The notes beneath the pieces are model-generated. The model saw nothing but the letters and a program-made list of their open reading frames with translations. It did no database searches and had not been told where the DNA came from. Positions 54,684 through 63,334 of a stretch of DNA of 64,000 bases are shown here, in pieces (the stretch's first letter is position 1; each line of letters begins with the position of its first letter). The DNA lies in NCBI GenBank assembly GCA_963740525.1, contig CAVUEG010000001.1, forward strand, positions 124,001 to 188,000, given 5' to 3'. A program made the position numbers and the translations under genes. Source of the DNA: CAVUEG01 sp963740525 (GTDB lineage: Bacteria > Actinomycetota > Actinomycetes > Propionibacteriales > Nocardioidaceae).

Positions 54684-55230
54684 GAAGGCGCTGCTGGGCC
54701 TGCTGGTCGGCGTCCTGGTGCTGCTCGGGGCAGGCGTCTCGGTTGCGTCCACCCCGCCCGCACTGCGGACCGGCGGACCCACGTCGGTGAGCGGGACCGC
54801 AGCCAGCTCGGTGTTCACGATCGGCTACCGGACCGTGCGCCAGGTCCGGTACGCCGACCACGGGACCCTGCACTACACGTTCATGCTGGCCAACGACGGA
54901 CGTCTGCCGGTGCAGGTGGCCGGCCTGCTCACCCCGGCCAGCGAGCCCCGGCTCTTCCACCACGCCCGGTTGACCGACGGGGACGGACACCGGACCTTCA
55001 GCGTGCCCGCGCGCAGCGACGTGCGGGTGACTCTGTCCCTGGAGATGTCCGGCTGCGAGACCCTCAGCGCCCGCGCCGGGAGCTTCGCCGACACGCTGTC
55101 GCTGAAGACCTCCACCGCAGGCGTCTTCGCCCACGACCTCACCTTGCGTCTGCCCGAGGAGCTGCACACGGGATCCCCGCGTGAGGCCTTCTGCCCGAAC
55201 TCGACCGCCGAGTCACGCCCGCCGGGCTGA
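54676..55230 (+). CDS. secreted or membrane-anchored protein of unknown function
   Basis: 184 residues from GTG 54676, overlapping the end of the beta-helix gene by eight bases. The N-terminus ALLGLLVGVLVLLGAGVSVA is a signal peptide or anchor. The remainder is beta-rich and looks like an immunoglobulin-like or transport-accessory domain (YADHGTLHYTFMLANDGRLP, ARSDVRVTLSLEMSGCETL), with a Cys pair (SGCETL, AFCPN). Because it overlaps, it is probably made together with the beta-helix protein and may bind it. No family is recognised. Confidence 0.7.
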   Translation: MRRKALLGLLVGVLVLLGAGVSVASTPPALRTGGPTSVSGTAASSVFTIGYRTVRQVRYADHGTLHYTFMLANDGRLPVQVAGLLTPASEPRLFHHARLTDGDGHRTFSVPARSDVRVTLSLEMSGCETLSARAGSFADTLSLKTSTAGVFAHDLTLRLPEELHTGSPREAFCPNSTAESRPPG

Positions 55231-55235
55231 TCGAC

Positions 55236-56546
55236 TCAGCTCGGGTCGGGACGCATCCCGGCGATGAAGACCTGCTGTCCCCCGGGCAGCTTCTGTGCCT
55301 GCACGGTGATCTCCACCAGAACCTCATGGCCGCCTCGGTGCTGGGCCGGGACGACGACGGGACGGTTCAGCAGCGGATCGCGTCCAGTCAGCAGGTACAT
55401 CGTGAAGCCGGCCACGTGGGCCTGCCGGTAGCGCGGGGGGATCAGCTCGATGAGCCGCTGGCCGACGAGCTGTGCGGGATCGTCGTACCCGAGTAGGTCG
55501 AGCATGGACCGGCTCACCGCCAGGATGCGACTCGTATGGTCCGCAGCGACCAGCGGCGTGAGGGCGTCCGAAACCGTCGTCGCGTCCCAGGGGAGCTCTG
55601 TTTCCGGAAGCTTCAGCTGCTCGTCCGGAACGGTCCAGGGGATGGGCGCCGCCCCCACGGCCTGGGTGGCCACCTCACGACAGACCCATTGGCGGAAACC
55701 CCGGATCTCCGGCTGCGTCGTGGGGGTGAGCAACAGCCCGCGTCGTGCCAATGCCAGGGCGGCCTCGATGGTGTCGTCGAGCGTGACGAAGTGGGGCACG
55801 GACGTGCGCGGGACCGGCATGACGACGGACGCGGCGCTGACGAGCGGCTCGGTCGCCTCGCTCATCAGCTCGTCGGGATCGGTCGTGATGTTCGCGGACG
55901 GGAGGTGCTCCTCGAGCACGGCGATGGCGTCGGTCGCCTCGGCGTGGCGTTGGATGGGGTCATCCCCCTCCCCGTCGAGGGAGATCAGAAGGTACTCACG
56001 CAGGAGCGACTCGGCATGCTCGCGCCACGCCAGGTGGAGCAGCAGCGGCACGTTGCGCAGCTCCACGGCGACCGTCTGGCGCTTGCCCGCCGGACGGGTC
56101 GATCCCGAGGCCTGGCCCGCCACGGTCTGCTCGTCGTCACCGTCGTCCGCGCCGGTGCCCAGCCGGAACCAGACCACCTTTCCGTCGTGGCGAGTCTGCA
56201 CGCCCCACTCGTCGACCATCTGCTCGAGCAGCATCATCCCGCGTCCCGTTCCGGCCGTCGGGGAGTAGCGGCGACGCACCGGCAGGTGGAGGCTTCCGTC
56301 GCCGACCTCGACCCTCACCCCCGTCCGGTCGACGGAGACCGCCACGTCGATGCGGGTGCCGGCGTGCAACAGGGCGTTGGTGACCACCTCGCTGACCAGC
56401 AGCACCGCGGTCTCCACCAGATCGTGCTCGTCGACCTCGGCGAGCAGCTCGCGCACCATGCGCCTCGCCTCGGCGACGCTGGCGGGCTGAGGGGGCAGGC
56501 TTCGCTCGAACGACTCATGTCGATCGGCGACGCTCGAAGGACTCAC
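55236..56546 (-). CDS. HATPase_c (SpoIIAB/RsbW-like) protein with C-terminal PAS domain
   Basis: 436 residues. Residues 20-130 are a GHKL ATPase of the anti-sigma/serine-kinase type: N box SEVVTNALLHA (52-62), then VRVEVGDGSLHLP and GTGRGMMLLEQMVDEWG. A middle helical region (about 160-300) holds LVSAASVVMPVPRTSVPHFV. Residues about 320-430 are a PAS domain (LTPLVAADHTSRILAVSRSM, FTMYLLTGRDPLLNRPVVV). There is no histidine-kinase dimerisation box. The sensory domain after the ATPase is an unusual order. It follows the histidine kinase gene by 83 bases on the same strand. Confidence 0.8.
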   Translation of the reverse strand: MSPSSVADRHESFERSLPPQPASVAEARRMVRELLAEVDEHDLVETAVLLVSEVVTNALLHAGTRIDVAVSVDRTGVRVEVGDGSLHLPVRRRYSPTAGTGRGMMLLEQMVDEWGVQTRHDGKVVWFRLGTGADDGDDEQTVAGQASGSTRPAGKRQTVAVELRNVPLLLHLAWREHAESLLREYLLISLDGEGDDPIQRHAEATDAIAVLEEHLPSANITTDPDELMSEATEPLVSAASVVMPVPRTSVPHFVTLDDTIEAALALARRGLLLTPTTQPEIRGFRQWVCREVATQAVGAAPIPWTVPDEQLKLPETELPWDATTVSDALTPLVAADHTSRILAVSRSMLDLLGYDDPAQLVGQRLIELIPPRYRQAHVAGFTMYLLTGRDPLLNRPVVVPAQHRGGHEVLVEITVQAQKLPGGQQVFIAGMRPDPS

Positions 56547-56629
56547 GAATACCAGAACTCCCAGACCTGGTCAGGGCGGAGCAGGGCTTCCGCCGCGAGC
56601 ACCATTGTGCCCCCTTGAAGCACTGGTCG

Positions 56630-58111
56630 TCACCCATCCAGCCCCGCGACGCGCTCGATTCGTGGCAGCGTCGTACGAAACGTGGTCCCGAACCCCAGCA
56701 CCGTCTCCACCTCGATCCGGCCCCGGTGGGCGTCGATGATGGCCTTGACGATGGGTAGGCCGAGCCCGGCTCCTGGCACGTGGGACGACACCGCCTCTGC
56801 GCCGCGGTACAAGCGGTCGAAGAGGCGAGGGCGGTCCGTGTCGCGGATCCCGCTCCCGGTGTCAGCCACCTCGACCACGACGGCCTCGCCCTCACAACGG
56901 AGGTCGACGGTGACCGCGCCTCCGGGCGGCGTGAACTTCAGGGCGTTCGAGATCAGGTTGTCGAAGGCCTGACCGAGGCGGTCTGGATCACCATGGACCA
57001 AAGCGTCCGACTCCTCGGTGACCAGCGTGAGCACCAGGTCGAGCTCCTTCGCGTGCGGCTGACCGGCCTCGACCGCGTGGTCCACGACGGCGCGAAGGTC
57101 GCACCGACGTGGTCGGATGCTGAGGTCGCCCTCCTCGATCTTGACCAGCGTCAGCAGGTCGTCGACCAACCGCAGCTCCCGGGCGGCATTTCGCGTGATC
57201 ACCGCCAGCAGCCTCTTGGCCACCGTGCTCAGATGGGCCTCGTCCAGCTCGTCGAGCAGCTCGGCGTACCCCAGGACGGACGTGAGCGGGGTGCGCAGCT
57301 CATGGGAGACGGTGGCGAAGAACGTGTCCTTCATCCGATCCGTGTCGGCCTGGATTCGCTTGCGCTCGCTGACGTCTCGGATGGCGGCGCTGACCAGGAG
57401 TCCCTCGTCCGTCTCCAGGGGAGCGAGCGAGATCTCGACCGGGAACTCAGAGCCGTCGGCCCGTACGGCGTACAGCTCGAGCTCGGCGCCCATGCCTCGG
57501 GGCTTGGGGTCGCTGACATACCTCTCGCGATGCGCCTGATGGACGCGAGTGAACCGCTCGGGCACGAGCACCTCGATCGGCTGGCCGATCAGCTCGGTGC
57601 GAGAGTGACCGAAGAGGCGTTCCACCTGGGCGTTCACCAGGACGATCGTGCCCTCGGTCCCGACGATGACCATGGCGTCCGGAGCGGCTTCGAGCAGGCC
57701 GCGGAAGCGCTTCTCCTCCTGGTGCCTCCGGCTCAGGTCCCGGAGCGCCACAGAGATCCGGAGGCCGCCAGAGGTGGCCATCGGGGTGATCGAGACCTCC
57801 GCGGGGAAGTCGGTCCCGTCCCGCCGGCACACGGCGACCTCTCGGGCATCGGCGACGCCGTGGCCCCACGGCAGATTGGCAAACTCACGGAACGACTCGC
57901 GAGACTCGTCACGAACGCGAGGAGGAACGAGGACGAGCGCGGACCGGCCGACCAGCTCGTGCCGGGGCCAACCGACGGCGTCGAGCAGCTTCTCGTTGAC
58001 CATCACGATGATCCCGTCGAGATCCACGAGGAACCGCCCGTCGGGCGCGGTCTCGAGGAACGCCGCCAACTGTCGTTCGTCGAACGACAGGTCCTCCTCG
58101 TGAACCGACAT
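56630..58111 (-). CDS. PAS-PAS sensor histidine kinase
   Basis: 493 residues with no transmembrane segment, so a soluble sensor. Two PAS domains at about 12-127 and 134-250, each followed by a PAC-like stretch (CRRDGTDFPAEVSITP; VRADGSEFPVEISLAP). The H box FFATVSHELRTPLTSVLG has the phospho-accepting His270. HATPase motifs follow: FDNLISNALKFTP, VADTGSGI and GAGLGLPIVKAI. There is no receiver domain and no response-regulator gene next to it. It is probably in one operon with the HATPase-PAS gene. Confidence 0.92.
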   Translation of the reverse strand: MSVHEEDLSFDERQLAAFLETAPDGRFLVDLDGIIVMVNEKLLDAVGWPRHELVGRSALVLVPPRVRDESRESFREFANLPWGHGVADAREVAVCRRDGTDFPAEVSITPMATSGGLRISVALRDLSRRHQEEKRFRGLLEAAPDAMVIVGTEGTIVLVNAQVERLFGHSRTELIGQPIEVLVPERFTRVHQAHRERYVSDPKPRGMGAELELYAVRADGSEFPVEISLAPLETDEGLLVSAAIRDVSERKRIQADTDRMKDTFFATVSHELRTPLTSVLGYAELLDELDEAHLSTVAKRLLAVITRNAARELRLVDDLLTLVKIEEGDLSIRPRRCDLRAVVDHAVEAGQPHAKELDLVLTLVTEESDALVHGDPDRLGQAFDNLISNALKFTPPGGAVTVDLRCEGEAVVVEVADTGSGIRDTDRPRLFDRLYRGAEAVSSHVPGAGLGLPIVKAIIDAHRGRIEVETVLGFGTTFRTTLPRIERVAGLDG

Positions 58112-58256
58112 GTCGCCTCGGATGTCTCGCAGGAGTCGTCGGACCGCCGTGGCCCGACCCGCGTCAATGCCCCGCCTGGCGCAGAGCGATTTTAGTGGAC
58201 CGGCGCCGACCGTGCGAGGCCTCCGGGGGGTCTGACGCCCCAGGCAACCGGGCGGA

Positions 58257-60311
58257 TCAGTCCAGTGAGTTCGCGCGGCGAATCGCGGTCACGATCCCGG
58301 ACATGATCTCGGTGAGGCCGAAGTCCTTGGGCGTGAACACGTCGGCAACTCCCAGCTCGCGGAGGCGAGCGGCGTCCGCCGAAGGGATGATGCCGCCCAC
58401 GATGACGGGGACGTCATCCAGACCGGCCTCCCGCAACCCGTCGAGAACCGTCGGGACGAGCTCCATGTGGGAGCCGGAGAGGATCGAGAGACCGACACAG
58501 TGGACGTCCTCGGCGACGGCAGCCGCGACGATCTCCTCGGGGGTCAGCCGGATCCCCTGGTAGACGACCTCGAACCCGGCATCGCGAGCCCGCACCGCGA
58601 CCTGCTCGGCTCCGTTGGAGTGTCCGTCCAGCCCCGGCTTGCCGACCAGCAGCCGTAGGCGGCCGCCGAGCTCCTCACCGGTACGCCGAACCTGGTCGCG
58701 CACGGCGGTCAGCTCGGCACCGGCCTCGGCAACGCCGACCGCGCCGGAGACTCCCGTCGGCGCGCGGAACTCACCGAAGACCTCACGCAGGGTGTTCGCC
58801 CACTCCCCCGTCGTCGCACCCGCCCGGGCCGCGGCGAGGGTGGCCGGCATCAGGTTCGTGGTGGTCTTGGCGTCCGCGGCGAGCCGCGCGAGCGCCTGCT
58901 CGACCGCCTGCTCGTCACGCTCGGCCTTCCACGCCTCGACGCTGGCCAGCGCGGCCCGCTCCGCCTGGGGGTCCGACGTCTGGATCGCACCGTCGAGGTC
59001 GGCCGTCAGCGGCGACGGCTCCGTGGTCTCGTAGATGTTGACGCCGACGACCTTCTCGGCACCGGACTCGATCCGGCTCCGCCGGGCGGCGTGGGAGCTC
59101 ACGAGAGCCTGCTTCATGTAGCCGGACTCGACTGCCGGGATGGCGCCCCCCATCGCCTGGACGCGGTCCATCTCGGCCCGGGCACCTTCGACCAGCTCGG
59201 CCACGCGGCCTTCGATCACGTGGGACCCGTCGAAGATGTCGTCGTACTCCAGAAGGTCGGACTCGAAAGCCAGCACCTGCTGCAACCGCAGCGACCACTG
59301 CTGGTCCCAAGGTCGCGGCAGGCCGAGGGCCTCGTTCCACGCGGGGAGCTGGACGGCACGGGCACGCGCGTTCTTGGACAGCGTCACGCCCAGCATCTCG
59401 AGCACGATCCGCTGGACGTTGTTCTCGGGCTGGGCCTCGGTCAGGCCGAGCGAGTTCACCTGGACTCCGTATCGAAAGCGGCGCATCTTCGGTTCGGTCA
59501 CGCCGTACCGGTCGCGGGTGATCTCGTCCCAGAGTTGGACGAATGCCCGCATCTTGCAGGTCTCCTCGATGAAGCGCACGCCGGCGTTGACGAAGAACGA
59601 GATCCGTCCGACGACCTTGCCGAAGTCCTCCTCGCTCACCTGACCGGCGTCGCGAACCGAGTCGAGCACTGCGATCGCGGTGCACAGCGCGTACGCGAGC
59701 TCCTGCGTGGGCGTCGCCCCGGCTTCCTGCAGGTGGTAGCTGCAGATGTTGATCGGGTTCCAGTTGGGGATCTGGTGCACCGTGTAGGCGATCATGTCGC
59801 TGGTCAGGCGCAGGGAGTGCTCGGGCGGGAAGACGTAGGTCCCCCGCGACAGGTACTCCTTGATGATGTCGTTCTGGGTGGTGCCCGCGAGCTGGCGGTG
59901 CACCTCCTCGATCTCGGCCTCAGGCGAGTCGGCGGTCAGACCGTTCTGCTCCTCGGCCACCACCTGGTAGAGCGCGAGCATCCACATCGCCGGGGCGTTG
60001 ATCGTCATCGAGGTGTTCATGCCGGTGAGCGGGATGTCCTCGAAGAGCCGGCGCATCTCACCAAGGTGCGGGATCGGGACGCCCACCTTGCCGACCTCGC
60101 CTCGTGAGAGTGGTGAGTCCGGGTCGTAGCCGGTCTGCGTCGGCAGGTCGAAGGCGACCGAGAGCCCGGTCTGTCCCTTGGCGAGGTTGCTGCGGTACAG
60201 CGCATTGGAGTCGGCGGCAGAGCTGTGCCCGGCATAGGTCCGCATCACCCACGGCCGGTCCTTCTCGCGGGGCTGGTCGTTCTCGGCGGCGTCGGGCAGC
60301 TTCTCGCTCAT
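58257..60311 (-). CDS. ecm: ethylmalonyl-CoA mutase (MeaA-type)
   Basis: 684 residues with barrel and fused B12 domain. Ecm converts (2R)-ethylmalonyl-CoA to (2S)-methylsuccinyl-CoA with adenosylcobalamin. The substrate segment is VMRTYAGHSSAADSNALYRS, as in Ecm/MeaA proteins, unlike TIRQYAG of methylmalonyl-CoA mutase. The C-terminal B12 domain shows GKPGLDGHSNGAEQ (the DxHxxG lower-ligand motif) and GLSILSGSH. Starts at ATG 60311. It is the enzyme that follows Ccr and epimerase, encoded 15-19 kb away, and the adenosyltransferase at 62.5 kb could supply its cofactor. Confidence 0.93.
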   Translation of the reverse strand: MSEKLPDAAENDQPREKDRPWVMRTYAGHSSAADSNALYRSNLAKGQTGLSVAFDLPTQTGYDPDSPLSRGEVGKVGVPIPHLGEMRRLFEDIPLTGMNTSMTINAPAMWMLALYQVVAEEQNGLTADSPEAEIEEVHRQLAGTTQNDIIKEYLSRGTYVFPPEHSLRLTSDMIAYTVHQIPNWNPINICSYHLQEAGATPTQELAYALCTAIAVLDSVRDAGQVSEEDFGKVVGRISFFVNAGVRFIEETCKMRAFVQLWDEITRDRYGVTEPKMRRFRYGVQVNSLGLTEAQPENNVQRIVLEMLGVTLSKNARARAVQLPAWNEALGLPRPWDQQWSLRLQQVLAFESDLLEYDDIFDGSHVIEGRVAELVEGARAEMDRVQAMGGAIPAVESGYMKQALVSSHAARRSRIESGAEKVVGVNIYETTEPSPLTADLDGAIQTSDPQAERAALASVEAWKAERDEQAVEQALARLAADAKTTTNLMPATLAAARAGATTGEWANTLREVFGEFRAPTGVSGAVGVAEAGAELTAVRDQVRRTGEELGGRLRLLVGKPGLDGHSNGAEQVAVRARDAGFEVVYQGIRLTPEEIVAAAVAEDVHCVGLSILSGSHMELVPTVLDGLREAGLDDVPVIVGGIIPSADAARLRELGVADVFTPKDFGLTEIMSGIVTAIRRANSLD

Positions 60312-60332
60312 GGGCTGAGATTACGGCGAACC

Positions 60333-60346
60333 GAACCCGCCGGTAA
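60333..60346 (-). promoter_or_regulatory. candidate TTACC-N4-GGTAA-type site upstream of ecm
   Basis: GAACCCGCCGGTAA has two mismatches to the dyad, both in one half. It lies 22 bases before the ecm start, and its last 12 bases are identical to the site upstream of the hydroxyacyl-CoA dehydrogenase gene. Confidence 0.35.
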
Positions 60347-60443
60347 CCGGCTGTGGACTGAGTCACGTGCCAAATAAGTCACACCGCGTCCGTCACGCCC
60401 CTGGCGAAGGGGCCGGGGGCCGGCCCGACGGGTCAGGCCGGGG

Positions 60444-60752
60444 TCATCCCGTGGCCGCCAGTGGTTCGACGCACACGACGTGGCGAAGCCGGGCCAGGTG
60501 CATCATCCGGCGTACCGGGGGCAGGGCCGCGCGAAGGATCAGGTGACGGTCCTCGCGACCGGCGACCCGGGTGGCCACCACGAGCACCCGGAGGGCGGTC
60601 AGGTCGATCGAGTCGACCCCGCTCAGGTCGACGACCACGTCGCCCTGCTCGACTCTCAGGGTGCGGTAGATCGCCTCGCGTACCTCCGCGGTCGAGCGGC
60701 AGTCGAAGGCTCCGCTGAGCCGCACCGTGTGCCCTTCCGTCGTGACCTGCAT
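60444..60752 (-). CDS. STAS-domain protein (anti-sigma-factor-antagonist-like)
   Basis: 102 residues, a lone STAS domain: VRLSGAFDCRSTAEVREAIY, then GDVVVDLSGVDSIDLTALRV. In classical SpoIIAA/RsbV the region around the phosphorylated Ser reads DSSG; here it is DLTA (50-53), so Thr52 is the only nearby acceptor and phosphorylation may be altered or lost. Such proteins bind SpoIIAB/RsbW-type ATPases, and one of that type is encoded 4 kb away. It lies 132 bases upstream of ecm on the same strand. Confidence 0.8.
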   Translation of the reverse strand: MQVTTEGHTVRLSGAFDCRSTAEVREAIYRTLRVEQGDVVVDLSGVDSIDLTALRVLVVATRVAGREDRHLILRAALPPVRRMMHLARLRHVVCVEPLAATG

Positions 60753-60894
60753 CCGCGCCGCCTCCCGTCATCGGCCGCCCGCGCAGGTCCGTAGGGACCC
60801 AGGACGACCACCGTCAAGAGATAAGACGCACCCGGAGCCCCTCAGGTTGCCTGCCCGCTCGTGTCTTGCGGAACTTCCTCGGCACGCAATGAGC

Positions 60895-62229
60895 TCAGGC
60901 CGGACCCGAGACCCGTTCGATCTCGGCGCCGACGGAGCGCAGCACGGCGTCGAACCAGGGGTACCCACGGTCGATGTGGTGCCCACCGGACACGGTGGTG
61001 CTCCCCTGCGCCGCCAGGCCGGCGAGTACCAGCGCGGCCCCGGCCCGGATGTCGTGAGCCACCACGGGCGCTCCCGAGAGCACAGGTCGCCCCCGGACCA
61101 CCGCGTGATGGCCGTCGGTGTGCAGATCTGCCCCCAGTCGCGCGAGCTCCTGGGCGAACATGAACCTCGCCTCGAAGACGTTCTCGGTGATCATCGAGGT
61201 CCCCTCCGCCACTGCGGCCAGGGCCATGACGAACGGTTGCAGATCCGTCGGGAAGCCCGGGTAGGGCAGCGTCACCACATCGAGCGACCGCATGCGGTCC
61301 TCGACCCTGACCCGGAACCCGTCCGGCTCGGTGTCGATCCGGGCCCCCGCCTCGACGAGCTTGTCCAGCACGATCTCGAGATGCTGGGGGTCGCCTCCGT
61401 GAACGGTCAGGTCACCACCGGCGATGCAGGCCGCGAAGGCCCAGGTGCCCGCCACGATCCGGTCACCGACCGTGGAGTGCTCGACCGGATGCAACCGGTC
61501 GACTCCCTCGATCAGAAGCGTCGAGGAGCCGATCCCCTCGATCCGGGCTCCCATGGCCACCAGCATCTGGCAGAGGTCGATGATCTCGGGCTCGCGGGCC
61601 ACGTTGTCGATCACGGATCTGCCCGGGGCCAGCACCGCGGCCGTGACCAGGTTCTCGGTCGCGCCCATGCTGGGAAAGTCGAGGTACAGGTTCGCACCGG
61701 CGTACTCCCCGAGCACCTCCGCCACGACCATGCCGTGCTCGATGTGGACCGATGCGCCCAGCTCCTCGAGGCCCTTGATGTGCATGTCCAGTCCCCTGGA
61801 CCCGATCGCGTCTCCCCCAGGGAGGGCGACCTTGGCCCGGTGACAGCGCGCCACGAGGGGCCCAAGCACGTTGATGCTCGCGCGGAGACGGCGCACCAGG
61901 TCGTACGGCGCCTCCGGGTTCAGCTCCTCCGGCACGTCGACGACGACCGTGCCGCTGACGTTGCGGGAGGCCGCGGTCGCAGCATCGACGGCCGGGTACT
62001 CGACCGACACGGTGCAGCCCAGCGTCTCGAGCAGCATCGCCATCACCTCGACGTCGAGGATGTCCGGCACGTTGTGCACCACCGACCGCCCGGGCGCCAG
62101 CAGGGTCGCCGCCATCAGCTTCAAGGCGGAGTTCTTCGCACCGCCGACGTGGACCTCGCCGGTGAGCGGGCTCGTCAGCGGGCCGTTGGACGAGACCCGG
62201 AAGCTCGTCGGGTTCGTGCTCTCGGACAC
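60895..62229 (-). CDS. murA: UDP-N-acetylglucosamine 1-carboxyvinyltransferase MurA (Cys-to-Asp form)
   Basis: 444 residues. It transfers enolpyruvate from PEP to UDP-GlcNAc, the first step of peptidoglycan synthesis. VGGAKNSALKLMAATLL and the repeated inside-out barrel motifs are clear. The active-site loop reads LPGGDAIGSRGLDMH: Asp140 stands where most MurA enzymes have the Cys attacked by fosfomycin. The same replacement occurs in mycobacterial MurA and gives natural fosfomycin resistance. GTG 62229 begins four bases after the adenosyltransferase stop, so the two are co-transcribed. Confidence 0.93.
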   Translation of the reverse strand: MSESTNPTSFRVSSNGPLTSPLTGEVHVGGAKNSALKLMAATLLAPGRSVVHNVPDILDVEVMAMLLETLGCTVSVEYPAVDAATAASRNVSGTVVVDVPEELNPEAPYDLVRRLRASINVLGPLVARCHRAKVALPGGDAIGSRGLDMHIKGLEELGASVHIEHGMVVAEVLGEYAGANLYLDFPSMGATENLVTAAVLAPGRSVIDNVAREPEIIDLCQMLVAMGARIEGIGSSTLLIEGVDRLHPVEHSTVGDRIVAGTWAFAACIAGGDLTVHGGDPQHLEIVLDKLVEAGARIDTEPDGFRVRVEDRMRSLDVVTLPYPGFPTDLQPFVMALAAVAEGTSMITENVFEARFMFAQELARLGADLHTDGHHAVVRGRPVLSGAPVVAHDIRAGAALVLAGLAAQGSTTVSGGHHIDRGYPWFDAVLRSVGAEIERVSGPA

Positions 62230-62232
62230 CGG

Positions 62233-62805
62233 CTACCGTTCCCCGCCGGGCTTCCACAGAACGTCTCCGTCAACCCGATTGGCATGTCGGGCCAGGATGA
62301 ACAGCAGGTCGCTGAGCCGGTTGAGATAGGTGAGAGCGAGCTCGTTCATGATGTCGCCATGCTCGTCATAGGCGGCCCAGCCGGAACGCTCCGCGCGGCG
62401 GCAGACGGTGCGCGCGACATGCAGGAGCGCTGCTCCCGGAGTGCCGCCGTTCAGGATGAACGAGCGCAACGCGGGGAGGCTCTCGTTGTAGTTGTCGCAC
62501 CAGGCCTCGAGCCGGTCGACGTACTCCTGCTCGACTCGTAAGGGAGGGAACTCGGGGCTCTCGACCACCGGGGTGCACAGGTCCGCACCGACGTCGAAGA
62601 GGTCGTTCTGGATGCGGGTGAGCACCGCGACGACATCCTCGTCGAGGTTGCCCAGGGTGACCGCCACTCCGATCTGGGCGTTGGTCTCGTCGACGTCCGC
62701 ATAGGCACGCAGGCGCGGGTCGTTCTTGCTGGTCTCGCTCATGTCGCCGAGCCGGGTCCGCCCGTGGTCGCCGGTCCGGGTGTAGATGCGTGTCAGGTTG
62801 ACCAT
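62233..62805 (-). CDS. cob(I)alamin adenosyltransferase, PduO type
   Basis: 190 residues. It transfers adenosyl from ATP to cob(I)alamin, making the cofactor of Ecm and the other mutase. The N-terminal nucleotide segment is IYTRTGDHGRTRLGD, followed by KNDPRLRAYADVDETNAQIG. The conserved helices FILNGGTPGAALLHVARTVCRRAER and YLNRLSDLLFILAR complete the PduO signature. ATG 62805 gives the family start (MVNLTRIYTRTGD); the open frame continues 18 codons upstream. The atpC-DUF2550-PduO-murA order is common in actinobacteria. Confidence 0.92.
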   Translation of the reverse strand: MVNLTRIYTRTGDHGRTRLGDMSETSKNDPRLRAYADVDETNAQIGVAVTLGNLDEDVVAVLTRIQNDLFDVGADLCTPVVESPEFPPLRVEQEYVDRLEAWCDNYNESLPALRSFILNGGTPGAALLHVARTVCRRAERSGWAAYDEHGDIMNELALTYLNRLSDLLFILARHANRVDGDVLWKPGGER

Positions 62806-62848
62806 GGGGTCGACTCTAGGCGTCGGCTGGTCGCGTCGTGGCGACGGG

Positions 62849-63289
62849 TCAGCGGGCACGACGGGTGCCAGGGGGCACCGCCTCGAGCCAGGACTGGAAG
62901 CCGGTGACCGCGTCCGGGCTCATCGCGAGCTCCAGCCTGCCCTCGGGGGTCACGCACTCGACGATCAGGTGGCCGGCGTACAGCGAGTACGCCTCCGGTC
63001 CCTGGGGCTGACGACGCGAGAGCAGCTCGAGGCCGTCGCGGCGGTAGCGCCGCTTCGGCCACGGCGAGAGCGAGAAGATGCGGAACCACTCGAGCAGGTC
63101 GTCGTTGTACCGGCCCAGGCCGAGAACCCAGCCGCGTCCGGCCCTGTTGGACCGGACGCGGACGGAGAGCTCGAAGGTGCCCCCGTGGCGGGAGAGGACA
63201 CGGCGGCGTACCACCAACGCCAGCCCGTAGCCCAGGACAACGAGGAGCAGGAGACCGGCTGAATCCAGCAGCCACTGCCAGACCGGCAT
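62849..63289 (-). CDS. DUF2550-family membrane protein
   Basis: 146 residues. One N-terminal transmembrane segment (about 8-28, LDSAGLLLLVVLGYGLALVV) is followed by a basic cytosolic domain: VRVRSNRAGRGWVLGLGRYN, LEWFRIFSLSPWPKRRYRRD, VTPEGRLELAMSPDAVTGFQ. The content and the position right after atpC match DUF2550, a family of unknown role found next to the ATP synthase operon in actinobacteria. ATG 63289; 45 bases after the atpC stop. Confidence 0.85.
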   Translation of the reverse strand: MPVWQWLLDSAGLLLLVVLGYGLALVVRRRVLSRHGGTFELSVRVRSNRAGRGWVLGLGRYNDDLLEWFRIFSLSPWPKRRYRRDGLELLSRRQPQGPEAYSLYAGHLIVECVTPEGRLELAMSPDAVTGFQSWLEAVPPGTRRAR

Positions 63290-63334
63290 CGGTCCCCTCT
63301 CAACGATCGGTGGGCGCCGGTCGACGCCCCGAGG

